A DNA stretch of 9,318 bases from Thermoplasmata archaeon (GTDB taxonomy: Archaea; Thermoplasmatota; Thermoplasmata; Lutacidiplasmatales; UBA184), in assembly GCA_021828085.1 (NCBI GenBank), contig JAKATE010000071.1, positions 1 to 9,318 on the forward strand, in the 5' to 3' direction. Position numbers and translations under genes: made by a program. The notes beneath the pieces were generated by a model. The model ran no database searches. It saw only the letters and a program-made list of their open reading frames with translations, and was not told the DNA's origin. Position 1 is the first letter of the stretch, and every line of letters starts with the position of its first letter. Shown here in pieces: positions 1-6,865 of this stretch.

Positions 1-2
1 GA

Positions 3-266
3 TCTCGGACGAAGGACCCCTCCGAACTTCGCTTCACCATCGGGGGCGAGCCTCAGACACCCGAGGAGTTCCAGCGGCAGATCGCCTCCCGCTTCGGGAG
101 CGAGGAGCACTTCCGGGAGGCCTGGCAGAGCGCCCTGGAGTGGGTAGCTCGTTTCCCGGAGGAGACCTTGCGTTCGGGCCGGCAGTTCTACAGCACCGTC
201 TACAAACCCCGCCGGGATGAACTGGTGGTGGACTGGGGGGCCCGCTACAACCCTCCCGCCGGGTAG
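3..266 (+). CDS. C-terminal fragment of an unplaced protein, possibly C45-type acyltransferase/hydrolase
   Basis: The reading frame is open from the window edge to a TAG stop at 264-266 and gives the last 87 residues of a protein whose start lies upstream. It has the G/C-ending codon use of the real genes here. A charged, probably helical stretch (TPEEFQRQIASRF, then FREAWQSALEWVARF) is followed by a short beta-like end, FYSTVYKPRRDELVVDWG. A terminal strand of the form 'S/T-V-Y-x-P-x-x-x-x-L' and then a Trp-Gly is reminiscent of the C-terminus of C45 / acyl-CoA:6-aminopenicillanate acyltransferase-type Ntn hydrolases. The catalytic N-terminal Cys region is outside the window, so this assignment is a guess by resemblance. 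That the frame is coding is much safer than its function. The gene converges on the M2 peptidase gene, with a 94-base spacer between the two stops. Confidence 0.6.
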   Translation, partial: SRTKDPSELRFTIGGEPQTPEEFQRQIASRFGSEEHFREAWQSALEWVARFPEETLRSGRQFYSTVYKPRRDELVVDWGARYNPPAG

Positions 267-360
267 GGCCCCCGGGGGGCCGTTCCGCGGCCGGGAGCCG
301 GTCGGGACGGGAGACTCCGTGGGGCTCTCCGGGAGCGGGGACCGGACCGGTCGCGGCCCC
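267..360. other. Convergent intergenic spacer with GC dyad
   Basis: This short spacer separates the stop of the upstream fragment from the stop of the M2 peptidase gene on the other strand. Near its left end (267-283) is a C-run/G-run dyad able to form a GC hairpin that could help end both transcripts. There is no T-rich tract of the kind archaeal terminators use, so a terminator role is only suggested. Confidence 0.3.
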
Positions 361-2121
361 TCACCATCCGATGGTCTGGCCCCGCAGCTGGTCCCGCAGC
401 CAGGATTCCAGAGGGGCGAAGTACTCCAGCAGCGCGGACGGGTCCATCTGGCGGCTGCCGGTGAGCGCCTCGAGGGCGTCGGGCCAGGGGCGGCTCTGCC
501 CCATCTGCATCATCGACCAGAGGCGTTGACCGGCCTCTCGGGACCCGTAGATCGACGCGAGATGCAGCGGGCCGGGGGCACCGGCCACCCGCACGAGGGC
601 GCGATGGAACTGGAACTGCAGGATGTAGGCGAGGAAGTAGCGCATGTAGGGGACGCTGGCAGGCACGTGGTACTTCGCCCCGGGGTCGAAGTCCGCCTCG
701 GAGCGCGCGCTCGGAGGGGCGACCCCCTGGTACTCCCGTCGGGCCCTCCACCAGCTGGCATTGTAGCTCTCAGGGGGGACCTCCCCGGAGAAGACGTCCC
801 ACCTCCAGCGGTCGACCAGGAGCCCGAAGGGCAGGAACGCCACCTTGGTCAAGGCCTGCCGGAGGAGCCAGTGGAGGTCGTCCGGCACTTCCGCGTCGGT
901 CGGGAGCAGACCCACTTGCGCGAGGTAGGAAGGAGTGACGGAGAGGTCGATCGTATCCCCGAGGGCCTCGTGGAAGCCGTCCTGCGCGCTGTCCCGGAAG
1001 AGGAACGGCTGGTGCGCGTACGCCCACTGGTAGTAGTTGTGGCCGAGCTCGTGGTGGAGGGTATGGAAGTCCTCCGCCGTGATGTCCACGCACATCTTGA
1101 TCCGGATATCCTCGGCCAGGTCGACCTGGTAGGCGCTCGCGTGACAGACCACCTCCCGGTCCCGCGGTCGGGAGAGCATGGAGCGCTCCCAGAAGGTGGA
1201 AGGGAGCGCGGGGAGCCCCAGAGAGGTGAAGAACCCCTCCGCATAGCGGGCCATCCGCTCCGGGGTGGTGTGGCGTTCCTGAAGCACCCGGGAGAGGTCG
1301 AAAGGGTGGACCTGGAGACTCCCGGGAGGGACCAGGAGAGGGTAGAGGGCTTCCCAGGATTGGGCCCACATGTTCCCCAGGAGATGGTTGGGGATCGGTC
1401 CCTTCGGGTCCACCCAACGCTCCCCGTAATGCTCCGCGAGCCGGCGCCGGACGAAGGCATGCAGCAGCTGGTAGAGCGGGCGGACCCCCCTCCAGAGTCG
1501 TTCCACCTCCTTCGAGAACTCTTCGGGGGTCATGTCGTAGCGCGAGCGCCAGAGGCTGCCCAGGTCGGCGAAGCCATTGTCGCGGGCTCCCTCGTTCGCC
1601 AGCTCGACGTAGCGCTGGAACCCCGGGCGCATCTCGCGCCCGACCCGGTGCCAGCCCTCCCAGACGTCCTGGAGCTGGGAGGGATCATGGCTCTCTTCCA
1701 GGATCCGGGAGAGCCCCTGGAGGTCGAGCGCTCCGGAGGAGCCCCGGGGGGCGTAGCGGCCGCGGGCATAGATCCCCTGCAAAGATTGGACCAGTTGGGA
1801 GAGTTCCCGGGTCCGAAGAGCGTCGCGGGGAGCCGCGAGCGGCGTCCCGAGCCGCAGGAGCAGGATCTTCCGTTGCTCCTCCGGGCTCGCCCGTTGGACG
1901 GGGAGCGCTTGCGCCGACCGGGCGCGAAGAGCGAATCCGCGGAGCAGACGGGCCGTCGCCCGGGCGGAGAGGTCCTCGGTATCGGGGGAGATGTAGGTGG
2001 CGTAGACCCAGTCCCCGCGCGAGGCCTCTATCGCAAGCTCGAGCAGCTCGTTCTCGGCCTCCGCGAGGAACGACCCGATGCGCTCCGGAGAGTCGACCTT
2101 CGCGTCCGTCGTGCCGGTCAA
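361..2121 (-). CDS. M2 family zinc metallopeptidase (angiotensin-converting-enzyme-like peptidyl-dipeptidase)
   Basis: A gluzincin peptidase of 586 residues, the usual size of a single ACE catalytic domain; the family removes C-terminal dipeptides from oligopeptides. The zinc site is HELGH (H357, E358, H361) with third ligand E385 in GFHEALGD; the 27-residue Glu-Glu spacing equals that of human ACE. ACE substrate and transition-state residues are also present: CHASAY (326-331), then K483, H485, Y492, R494 and Y495 in KYHVPASVPYMRYF. The C-terminal SRPWP motif and the final Gly-Trp match ACE as well. C326 and C344 match one ACE disulfide pair; the other ACE cysteines are absent. No signal peptide or membrane segment is visible, so it is probably cytoplasmic, unlike animal ACE. 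I chose the TTG at 2121 because GGTGAT lies 3 bases upstream; an in-frame TTG at 2166 would add 15 residues but lies upstream of the likely TATA box. Family assignment is very secure; the natural substrate is unknown. Confidence 0.95.
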   Translation of the reverse strand: MTGTTDAKVDSPERIGSFLAEAENELLELAIEASRGDWVYATYISPDTEDLSARATARLLRGFALRARSAQALPVQRASPEEQRKILLLRLGTPLAAPRDALRTRELSQLVQSLQGIYARGRYAPRGSSGALDLQGLSRILEESHDPSQLQDVWEGWHRVGREMRPGFQRYVELANEGARDNGFADLGSLWRSRYDMTPEEFSKEVERLWRGVRPLYQLLHAFVRRRLAEHYGERWVDPKGPIPNHLLGNMWAQSWEALYPLLVPPGSLQVHPFDLSRVLQERHTTPERMARYAEGFFTSLGLPALPSTFWERSMLSRPRDREVVCHASAYQVDLAEDIRIKMCVDITAEDFHTLHHELGHNYYQWAYAHQPFLFRDSAQDGFHEALGDTIDLSVTPSYLAQVGLLPTDAEVPDDLHWLLRQALTKVAFLPFGLLVDRWRWDVFSGEVPPESYNASWWRARREYQGVAPPSARSEADFDPGAKYHVPASVPYMRYFLAYILQFQFHRALVRVAGAPGPLHLASIYGSREAGQRLWSMMQMGQSRPWPDALEALTGSRQMDPSALLEYFAPLESWLRDQLRGQTIGW

Positions 2122-2124
2122 CTT

Positions 2125-2161
2125 ATCACCGGGCCCGGCCGAGAGGTTCGGGCCTCTTAAG
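2125..2161 (-). promoter_or_regulatory. Putative promoter and Shine-Dalgarno of the M2 peptidase gene
   Basis: On the minus strand CTTAAG (2161-2156) could serve as a weak TATA element, with transcription starting about 26 bases on, near 2132. GGTGAT (2130-2125) follows, which complements the conserved archaeal 16S 3' end, and then the TTG start at 2121. The short leader this predicts fits all three elements. It is read by eye only. Confidence 0.4.
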
Positions 2162-2166
2162 CGCAA

Positions 2167-2313
2167 AGGGGGGTCGTGCCTCGCTGGGGGAGGTCGGTGG
2201 CGCGCCCTCTCGAGGGGAACCCGGAAAAGGGGCTGCGACGGGGGGCCCAGCTCGGCGTTCTGGGTAGTCCCCCACGGGGATACGCTTTAATCTCGGCCCC
2301 CGCTCTCGGCCGC
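2167..2313. promoter_or_regulatory. Divergent intergenic region between M2 peptidase and CNB-protein genes
   Basis: The region carries promoters facing both ways. For the plus-strand gene, the A/T-rich element CTTTAATC (2285-2292) sits about 26 bases before the GTG at 2314, as expected for a TATA box of a leaderless archaeal transcript. Immediately upstream is the short perfect dyad TCCCC-N3-GGGGA (2268-2280), where a BRE-overlapping or activator site could lie. The plus frame stays open leftwards to 2176, but the TATA-like box lies inside that extension and the peptide is unremarkable, so I treat it as non-coding. Confidence 0.45.
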
Positions 2314-2754
2314 GTGGCCGAATCCGTGAAGTTCCCCATCGGCGAGCTCGCCCAGCGTCTGAAGAAGGTCACCATCTTCGGTGGCCTGTCCCCCCAGCAG
2401 TTGCGGAGCCTGGCCAAGTGGGCCGATGTGTTCAGCTTCGACCCGGGGGAGCGGGTGGTGAAGAAGGGGGCCAAGGACAACGGCCTCTACCTCATCCTCG
2501 ACGGCTCCGCTGAGGTCAAGCACGGCTCGAAGACCCTGGCCCGCCTCTCCGCGGGCCAGTTCTTCGGCGAATTGTCCCTCTTCGACGATCTGCCGCGGTC
2601 GGCGGACGTCGTCGCCTCCAAGCCCTCGCGGATGGCGGTCCTCCAGAAGTGGGAATTCTGGGGCTACGCGGCGAGCCAGCCGGGGGTCGTTCTGCGCATC
2701 CTGGAGGAGATGAGCCGTCGCCTGCGCGCCGCCAACCGTGCCCTGGCCGACTGA
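2314..2754 (+). CDS. Stand-alone cyclic-nucleotide-binding (CNB, CRP-fold) domain protein
   Basis: A 146-residue protein that is almost entirely one cyclic-nucleotide-binding domain, about residues 17-125. The N-terminal helix with LFxxLS-type wording (TIFGGLSPQQL, 20-30) precedes the beta-roll with DPGERVVKKG (43-52) and GLYLILDGSAEV (57-68). The phosphate-binding cassette FFGELSLFDDLPRSADV (83-99) keeps the Gly-Glu (85-86) and the Arg-Ser-Ala (95-97) that contact ribose and phosphate in CRP and PKA, so it looks competent to bind a cyclic nucleotide. A C-terminal helix (LRILEEMSRRLRAANRAL) ends the protein, with no DNA-binding domain, kinase or membrane part. It therefore probably works through a partner. 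I chose GTG 2314 from the upstream TATA spacing; GTG 2326 is an alternative that removes 4 residues. The Lrp-like regulator gene follows after 84 bases on the same strand and may be cotranscribed. Fold assignment is firm; ligand and target are unknown. Confidence 0.88.
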   Translation: MAESVKFPIGELAQRLKKVTIFGGLSPQQLRSLAKWADVFSFDPGERVVKKGAKDNGLYLILDGSAEVKHGSKTLARLSAGQFFGELSLFDDLPRSADVVASKPSRMAVLQKWEFWGYAASQPGVVLRILEEMSRRLRAANRALAD

Positions 2755-2838
2755 GCGGCCGGTCGTTCCTCCCGAGCTCCCGGCGTTCCTGCGAGAAGGG
2801 CCACCGGGAGGCAGCTCGGCATCCCTGGGCCGATTACG
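2755..2838 (+). other. Spacer between CNB-protein and regulator genes
   Basis: This holds no gene. GGGAGG at about 2805-2811 is Shine-Dalgarno-like, but too far (about 27 bases) from the ATG at 2839 for ordinary use. No convincing TATA box is seen, which leaves open whether the regulator shares a transcript with the CNB gene. Confidence 0.3.
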
Positions 2839-3786
2839 ATGGTCGACCAGGTGGACTTCTCCATCTACCGGTGGCTCTCCCCCGGCGGGGCCGCCCGCTT
2901 CTGGGCGGGTCGTCGGGTGATCGATCCGCGGATCGCTCCCGGCGAGATCGCCCTCAAGGTCGGCATCAGCGAGAGCGGTGTCCGCTCCCGCCTGCGCCAC
3001 CTGACGGAGGGCGGGTATCTTCGGGACCAGGCGGTGATCCCGAACCCGGCGCTCTTCGGGAACCGGGTCTTCGTCGTGGACCTCTTCGTCCGGCAGTCGG
3101 GAGAGATCAACCGGCTGGTCGAGGACCTCGGACTGGTGGACGCGGTCATGTTCGCGCGGGACATCCTGGACGAGGATGAGCGGAAGGTCCAGGTCTATTA
3201 TCGGGCCGAGAACGAGACCGTGGCCTCCCGGCTGGGCGGACTGCTCGGCCGTCTCTCCCCGAAAGGCGAGGCCGGGACCCCCCTCCCCTATCACATCCCG
3301 CCCCCCGAGCTTTCCCTGACGTCCACGGATTGGAAGGTGCTCCGTGCGGTCGTCCGGCAGCCTTCCGCGAGGTTCGCCCGCATCTCCCAGCAGGCGAACC
3401 TCTCCCTGAAGACGGTCGCCCGGAGCTATCATCGGCTCCTCGACTCGAAGGCTTGCTGGTGGACCCACGGCCCGGGCTCGGAGGAGTTCCCGCTCTCCCT
3501 GGTCCAGGCCGAGCTCGCGCAGGCGAGCGACCGGCCCACCGTCGATCGATGGATCGCGAAGGAGACCTCCGCCTGGATGCCGGTAGCACCGGACGGCCTC
3601 GGTCGCGCTCCCGGAGGGGAGTCCCGGATCGTCGCAGGGCTCGTGCCGATCGAGGGGCCGAGCGTCCTCGAGCGCTTCCTAAGGAGATTGGCGCTCGTGG
3701 AGGGGGTCACGAGGACCCATCGGACCTTCGCCCTGGGGTCCATGTCCTACTCGTCCTGGTTCCGGGGTGCCCTCGACCATCCCTAG
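2839..3786 (+). CDS. Lrp/AsnC-like transcriptional regulator with two winged-helix domains
   Basis: A 315-residue DNA-binding regulator built as a tandem duplication. The first winged helix (about 30-66) has IAPGEIALKVGISESGVRSR as its helix-turn-helix, followed by HLTEGGYLRD as the wing, then an alpha/beta region (73-140) like the Lrp ligand/oligomer domain. The second winged helix (about 158-210) begins LTSTDWKVLRAVVRQPSARF and continues with ISQQANLSLKTVARSYHRLL. It is followed by a second alpha/beta region (215-305) ending near THRTFALGS. Alternating HTH and RAM-like units on one chain is a layout I associate with archaeal regulators. The ATG at 2839 is the first good start and the N-terminus needs no extension. 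It probably acts in the cytoplasm as a repressor or activator of nearby genes or of its own region, and its effector may be a small metabolite. The regulator class is likely; the target genes are not visible. Confidence 0.8.
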   Translation: MVDQVDFSIYRWLSPGGAARFWAGRRVIDPRIAPGEIALKVGISESGVRSRLRHLTEGGYLRDQAVIPNPALFGNRVFVVDLFVRQSGEINRLVEDLGLVDAVMFARDILDEDERKVQVYYRAENETVASRLGGLLGRLSPKGEAGTPLPYHIPPPELSLTSTDWKVLRAVVRQPSARFARISQQANLSLKTVARSYHRLLDSKACWWTHGPGSEEFPLSLVQAELAQASDRPTVDRWIAKETSAWMPVAPDGLGRAPGGESRIVAGLVPIEGPSVLERFLRRLALVEGVTRTHRTFALGSMSYSSWFRGALDHP

Positions 3787-4019
3787 CCCTGTCCCATGGA
3801 CGCCGGCCCCCTTGACTGCCGCGCCCGGTAGAAACGAGGGGGGTGGTCACCGGGGGCTCTCTCCGAGACGACCCCGCCGGGCCGGGTCGCCGGCGGGAAC
3901 CGGGGACCGTCGTGGGGTCGATCGGCCAAGGAGGGTCGTCCGATGGGAAGTGCCCAAGCCCGGTAGGCCGGTCTGAGGACCGGCCTTAGGTTCGTCTCCC
4001 GCAAGGGCCTTCGGCGAGC
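3787..4019. other. Convergent non-coding spacer rich in inverted repeats (candidate structured RNA or terminator region)
   Basis: No credible gene is seen on either strand between the stops of the regulator and the cyclase. The region is unusually structured. AGGCCGGTC/GACCGGCCT (3965-3986) is a perfect 9-bp stem with a TGAG loop. CCCGCCGG/CCGGCGGG (3873-3897) is a perfect 8-bp stem with a 9-base loop. GACGACCC (3867-3874) can pair either with GGGTCGTC (3933-3940) or, one step shifted, as CGACCCC (3869-3875) with GGGGTCG (3914-3920). High GC makes some pairing expected. The sequence does not match the conserved cores of RNase P, SRP, 5S or tRNA that I know. It could be a bidirectional terminator or an unrecognised small RNA. 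Confidence 0.4.
3965..3986. terminator. Perfect 9-bp hairpin between convergent genes
   Basis: The arms are 3965-3973 and 3978-3986, with a 4-base TGAG loop on the plus strand. The position, 34 bases past the end of the minus-strand cyclase gene and about 180 past the plus-strand regulator, would suit termination of the cyclase transcript. No U-run follows on either strand, so it is not a classical intrinsic terminator. It could instead stabilise 3' ends or be part of a structured RNA. Confidence 0.35.
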
Positions 4020-4676
4020 TCACTCCAGGGCGAAGACCCGTGCCATCGCGCCGGAGCCGCCGGCCAGACGGAGGGGGGCCGCTACCAGCTGGTAGAGGCG
4101 CCCTTCGCGCAGTTGGTCGAGGCGGTCGAGCGCCTCCAGGATCCACACGTCGCTCCCCAGCAGGACCTTGTGCGCCTCGAAGGCCTTGTTCCCATAGGGG
4201 TCGATGCTCAGCGTGTCCGTGCCGACGCCGGTGATCCTCTTCCCGACCAGCCAGCGCGCGCTCTCGGGCGAGAGCCCGGGAAACTGGTAGAGGTACTCGG
4301 GCGTGGGGGCCCTCTTGTGGCTCCAGCCGGTCTCCAGCAGGACGATCGAGGGGTGGAGCCTCTCGGGCCAGTGGCGTTCGAGCAGGTCCGGCTCGATCAC
4401 TGCCCCTGGGAGGTCCCTCCGGAGGTCGAGCAGAAGGGCCGGCCCGACGAGACGCTCCGGTGGGATGCCGTCCACGCTCCGGCCTCCCGCGAGGAAGTGC
4501 CGGGGAGCGTCCAGATGGGTCCCCGTGTGCGAGTTGCAGTTGAGGTGCTCCGAGACGACCCCGTCCCGTTCGAGCGAGCCCACGGAAAGGAACCGGGGAG
4601 GCGGGGAGCCGGGCCAGACCGGCATCTCGTCCTCCAGGGACGCCGTGAGGTCATAGACCCGGGAAGGAGCGTACAC
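4020..4676 (-). CDS. Cyclase family / kynurenine-formamidase-like metal-dependent hydrolase
   Basis: A 218-residue member of the cyclase (KynB-type) family, whose members hydrolyse amide bonds in N-formylkynurenine, isatin and related small molecules. The signature HTGTHLDAPRHF (50-61) is intact, supplying metal-site residues H50, H54, D56 and H60. Downstream H169 and E181 are 12 residues apart, the spacing I recall for the second metal/catalytic pair of characterised bacterial KynB enzymes. The opening VYDLTASLEDEMPVWPGSPP and GVGTDTLSID (150-159) are also typical. No signal peptide is seen, and the length is normal for the family. The GTG at 4676 is chosen because a CCTTTT element on the minus strand (4706-4701) is 25-30 bases upstream, as for a leaderless archaeal mRNA. 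It is divergent from the M13 gene. The family is secure; with no tryptophan-pathway genes in view, formamidase activity should not be assumed. Confidence 0.92.
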   Translation of the reverse strand: MYAPSRVYDLTASLEDEMPVWPGSPPPRFLSVGSLERDGVVSEHLNCNSHTGTHLDAPRHFLAGGRSVDGIPPERLVGPALLLDLRRDLPGAVIEPDLLERHWPERLHPSIVLLETGWSHKRAPTPEYLYQFPGLSPESARWLVGKRITGVGTDTLSIDPYGNKAFEAHKVLLGSDVWILEALDRLDQLREGRLYQLVAAPLRLAGGSGAMARVFALE

Positions 4677-4821
4677 GCCCGGCCGTTGCGCTCCCGCCCC
4701 AAAAGGCCTTCACTTCCCCCGACCCAGCGCCTTGCTTCCCCGAGGGCGTCGTCCCGGGATCGGCTCGACGACGTGTCGCGGGGCGAGCCTTGAAGTTCGC
4801 CGGGCCTTGGGGGAAGCCGTC
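4677..4821. promoter_or_regulatory. Divergent intergenic region between cyclase and M13 peptidase genes
   Basis: It contains the likely cyclase TATA box (AAAAGG, plus strand 4701-4706) and, nearer the M13 gene, a G-run at about 4809-4813 that could act as its Shine-Dalgarno. CGTCGTC (4747-4753) and GACGACG (4767-4773) form a perfect 7-bp inverted repeat with a 13-base centre, which could be a regulator operator serving both genes. No clear TATA box is seen for the M13 gene; the weak CCTTGAAG at 4788-4795 is the best candidate. Confidence 0.4.
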
Positions 4822-6825
4822 ATGAGCGCCCAGGAAACCCGCCCGACCCCCGCGGCTCCTTCCGACCGCATCCTCCAGGTTCCCCGCTTCTCGGTGAGGT
4901 ACATGGACCGTTCCGTGGACCCGCACGAGGACTTCTACCACTATGCTGACGGGACCTGGGTCCGAGAGAACCCGGTCCCCGACGACAAGTCCAGCTGGGG
5001 AGGTTTCGAGGAGCTGCGGGAGTGGAACCTGCAGAAGGTCCGGGACATCCTGGAGAGGGCCGCCGAACCTACCCCTTCCCGCAGCCCTGAGGAGCGCCTC
5101 GTCGGGGATTTCTACGCCTCCGGCATGGACACCTCCACGATCGAGGCGCGGGGGCTCACTCCGCTCGTCCCAGGCCTCCGGCGCCTCGAGCGCGTCTCGA
5201 CGGTCCCGGAGGTCGTGCAGGCCCTCGGGGAGCTCCACCGCATCGGTCTCGGCCCGCTCTTCTCGATCTACTCGGACAGTGACAAGAAGGACAGCGCGAC
5301 CTACGCGCTCTACCTGCAGCAGGCGGAGCTCTCGCTCCCGGACCGGGACTACTACCTCAAGGACGACTTCCGCGCGATCCGGGAGTCCTACCAGGAGCAT
5401 CTCACCCGCATGTTCCAGCTGCTCGGAGACCCCCTCCCGTCGGCCGAGGAGAGCGCCTCCGTGGTCCTGGAGCTGGAGACCGAGCTCGCGAAGGCCAGCC
5501 GCTCCCGGGTGGAACTGCGGGACGAGGAGAAGAACTACCACCGGGTTCCCTGGAACGAGTTGGAGAGCCGTTTCGCCCTGGGGGGCTGGGAGCCGTACCT
5601 CAAGTTCCTCGAGTTCCCTCCTGTCCCCTTCGTCGTGGTGGGTCAACCGGAGTTCTTCGAGAGCGCGGCCCGCGCGCTCTCGGAGCATCCGGTCGCACAC
5701 TGGCGGACCTATCTGCGCTGGTCCTTGCTGCACTCCGCGGCCCCGTACCTGTCCTCGGTACTGGAACAGGAGGACTTCCAGTTCTTCCACAAAACGCTCC
5801 TCGGGCAGGCGGTCCCTGAGGCTCGCTGGAAGCGGGTGGCCAGCGTGGTGGACCGGAACGTCGGCGAGGCGCTCGGGAAGCTCTACGTGGACCTCCACTT
5901 CCCCCCCGAGGCGCGGGAACGGATGCGGGTCCTGGTGGAGGACATCAAGACGGTCTTCCGGGAACGGCTGGAGTCGCTTCCCTGGATGCAGCCTTCCACA
6001 CGGGAGAAGGCGCTCGCCAAGTTCGCCCGCTTCGTGACCAAGATCGGTCACCCGGAGCGGTTCCGGGACTACTCGTCGCTCCGGATCGACCGGACCGACT
6101 TCCTGGGGAACCTCCAGCGCTCCGGCGAGTTCGAGATGCTGCGGCTCTCCCACCGGACCGGCGGACCCGTGGACCGCTCCGAGTGGCGGATGACCCCACC
6201 GACGGTGAACGCCTACTTCTCCCCCACCGAGAACGAGATCGTCTTCCCGGCCGGCATCCTCCAGCCCCCCTTCTTCGACGCGGAGGCCGATGATGCGGTG
6301 AACTACGGTGGCATCGGTGGCGTGATCGGGCACGAGATCACCCACGGGTACGACGACCAGGGGCGTCGATACGACCGCGACGGGAACCTGGTCGACTGGT
6401 GGACGCCCGAGGACGCCCGGGAGTTCCAGTCGCGCGCCCAGGAGGTGGTGGACCTCTACTCCTCCCAGAAGGTCGGTCCGGGCCTATCGGTCAACGGCGA
6501 GCTCACCCTGGGGGAGAACATCGCGGACCTGGGAGGGGTCAGTCTGGCCTTCGAGGCGCTGCAGCGGCGGCTCGCGCGGACCGGCGACCGGGCGCTTCGG
6601 GACGGGCTGACCCCGGAGCAGCGGTTCTACATCTCCTGGGCGCAGGTCTGGCGTTCGAACTTCCGCGAGCCGGAGATCCGACGCCGGCTCACCATCGACC
6701 CGCACTCGCCCGCCTCGGTGCGGGCGTCCGTCCCTCCGACCCAGCACGTAGGATTCGACCGGGCCTTCGCCCGCCCCGCCGGGTCCCCGCCGATCGAGCA
6801 CCGGCGGATGCACCCTATCTGGTGA
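4822..6825 (+). CDS. M13 family zinc metallopeptidase (neprilysin/PepO-like)
   Basis: A 667-residue oligopeptidase of the neprilysin family, which cuts short peptides on the amino side of hydrophobic residues. The N-terminal lobe begins with PHEDFYHYADGTWVRENPVP, the usual M13 opening. Catalytic residues are complete: substrate-binding N463-A464-Y465, zinc site HEITH (H504, E505, H508), third ligand E565 with D569 in GENIADLGG, and H628/R634 in DPHSPASVR. The spacings 463 to 504, 565 to 569 and 628 to 634 equal those of human neprilysin (542-583, 646-650, 711-717). The chain ends in Ile-Trp, as the family does, without the animal cysteines. There is no signal peptide or membrane anchor from the ATG at 4822, so a cytoplasmic enzyme is likely, as for bacterial PepO. 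The frame is open further upstream to 4732, but those residues are atypical and the ATG has a nearby G-rich Shine-Dalgarno. The ATPase gene follows after 53 bases. The true peptide substrate is unknown. Confidence 0.95.
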   Translation: MSAQETRPTPAAPSDRILQVPRFSVRYMDRSVDPHEDFYHYADGTWVRENPVPDDKSSWGGFEELREWNLQKVRDILERAAEPTPSRSPEERLVGDFYASGMDTSTIEARGLTPLVPGLRRLERVSTVPEVVQALGELHRIGLGPLFSIYSDSDKKDSATYALYLQQAELSLPDRDYYLKDDFRAIRESYQEHLTRMFQLLGDPLPSAEESASVVLELETELAKASRSRVELRDEEKNYHRVPWNELESRFALGGWEPYLKFLEFPPVPFVVVGQPEFFESAARALSEHPVAHWRTYLRWSLLHSAAPYLSSVLEQEDFQFFHKTLLGQAVPEARWKRVASVVDRNVGEALGKLYVDLHFPPEARERMRVLVEDIKTVFRERLESLPWMQPSTREKALAKFARFVTKIGHPERFRDYSSLRIDRTDFLGNLQRSGEFEMLRLSHRTGGPVDRSEWRMTPPTVNAYFSPTENEIVFPAGILQPPFFDAEADDAVNYGGIGGVIGHEITHGYDDQGRRYDRDGNLVDWWTPEDAREFQSRAQEVVDLYSSQKVGPGLSVNGELTLGENIADLGGVSLAFEALQRRLARTGDRALRDGLTPEQRFYISWAQVWRSNFREPEIRRRLTIDPHSPASVRASVPPTQHVGFDRAFARPAGSPPIEHRRMHPIW

Positions 6826-6865
6826 GCGAGGGTCGGCCGGAGAGCGGGGTCATCTCCCCTCCCCA

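Noticed and set aside
217..2160. Very long plus-strand open frame opposite the M2 peptidase gene
   Set aside because: The opposite strand encodes a protein that matches ACE across its length. The plus-strand product is rich in Gly, Arg and Pro with no domain, as expected for an antisense frame in GC-rich DNA.
2287..3468. Minus-strand open frame opposite the CNB and regulator genes
   Set aside because: It spans two recognisable plus-strand genes and their spacer, is low in complexity, and has no motif of its own.
3783..4004. Small minus-strand frame in the convergent spacer
   Set aside because: It overlaps the dyads, is rich in Arg and Pro, resembles no family, and has no ribosome site; it looks like chance openness.
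3983..4010. T-arm-like GGTTCG suggesting a tRNA in the convergent spacer
   Set aside because: The loop lacks the conserved A after TTCG, and no matching acceptor or anticodon stem could be drawn on either strand.
4651..6345. Long minus-strand open frame opposite the M13 peptidase gene
   Set aside because: The plus strand encodes an intact M13 enzyme with every catalytic residue. The minus-strand frame has no recognisable fold and arises from codon bias.
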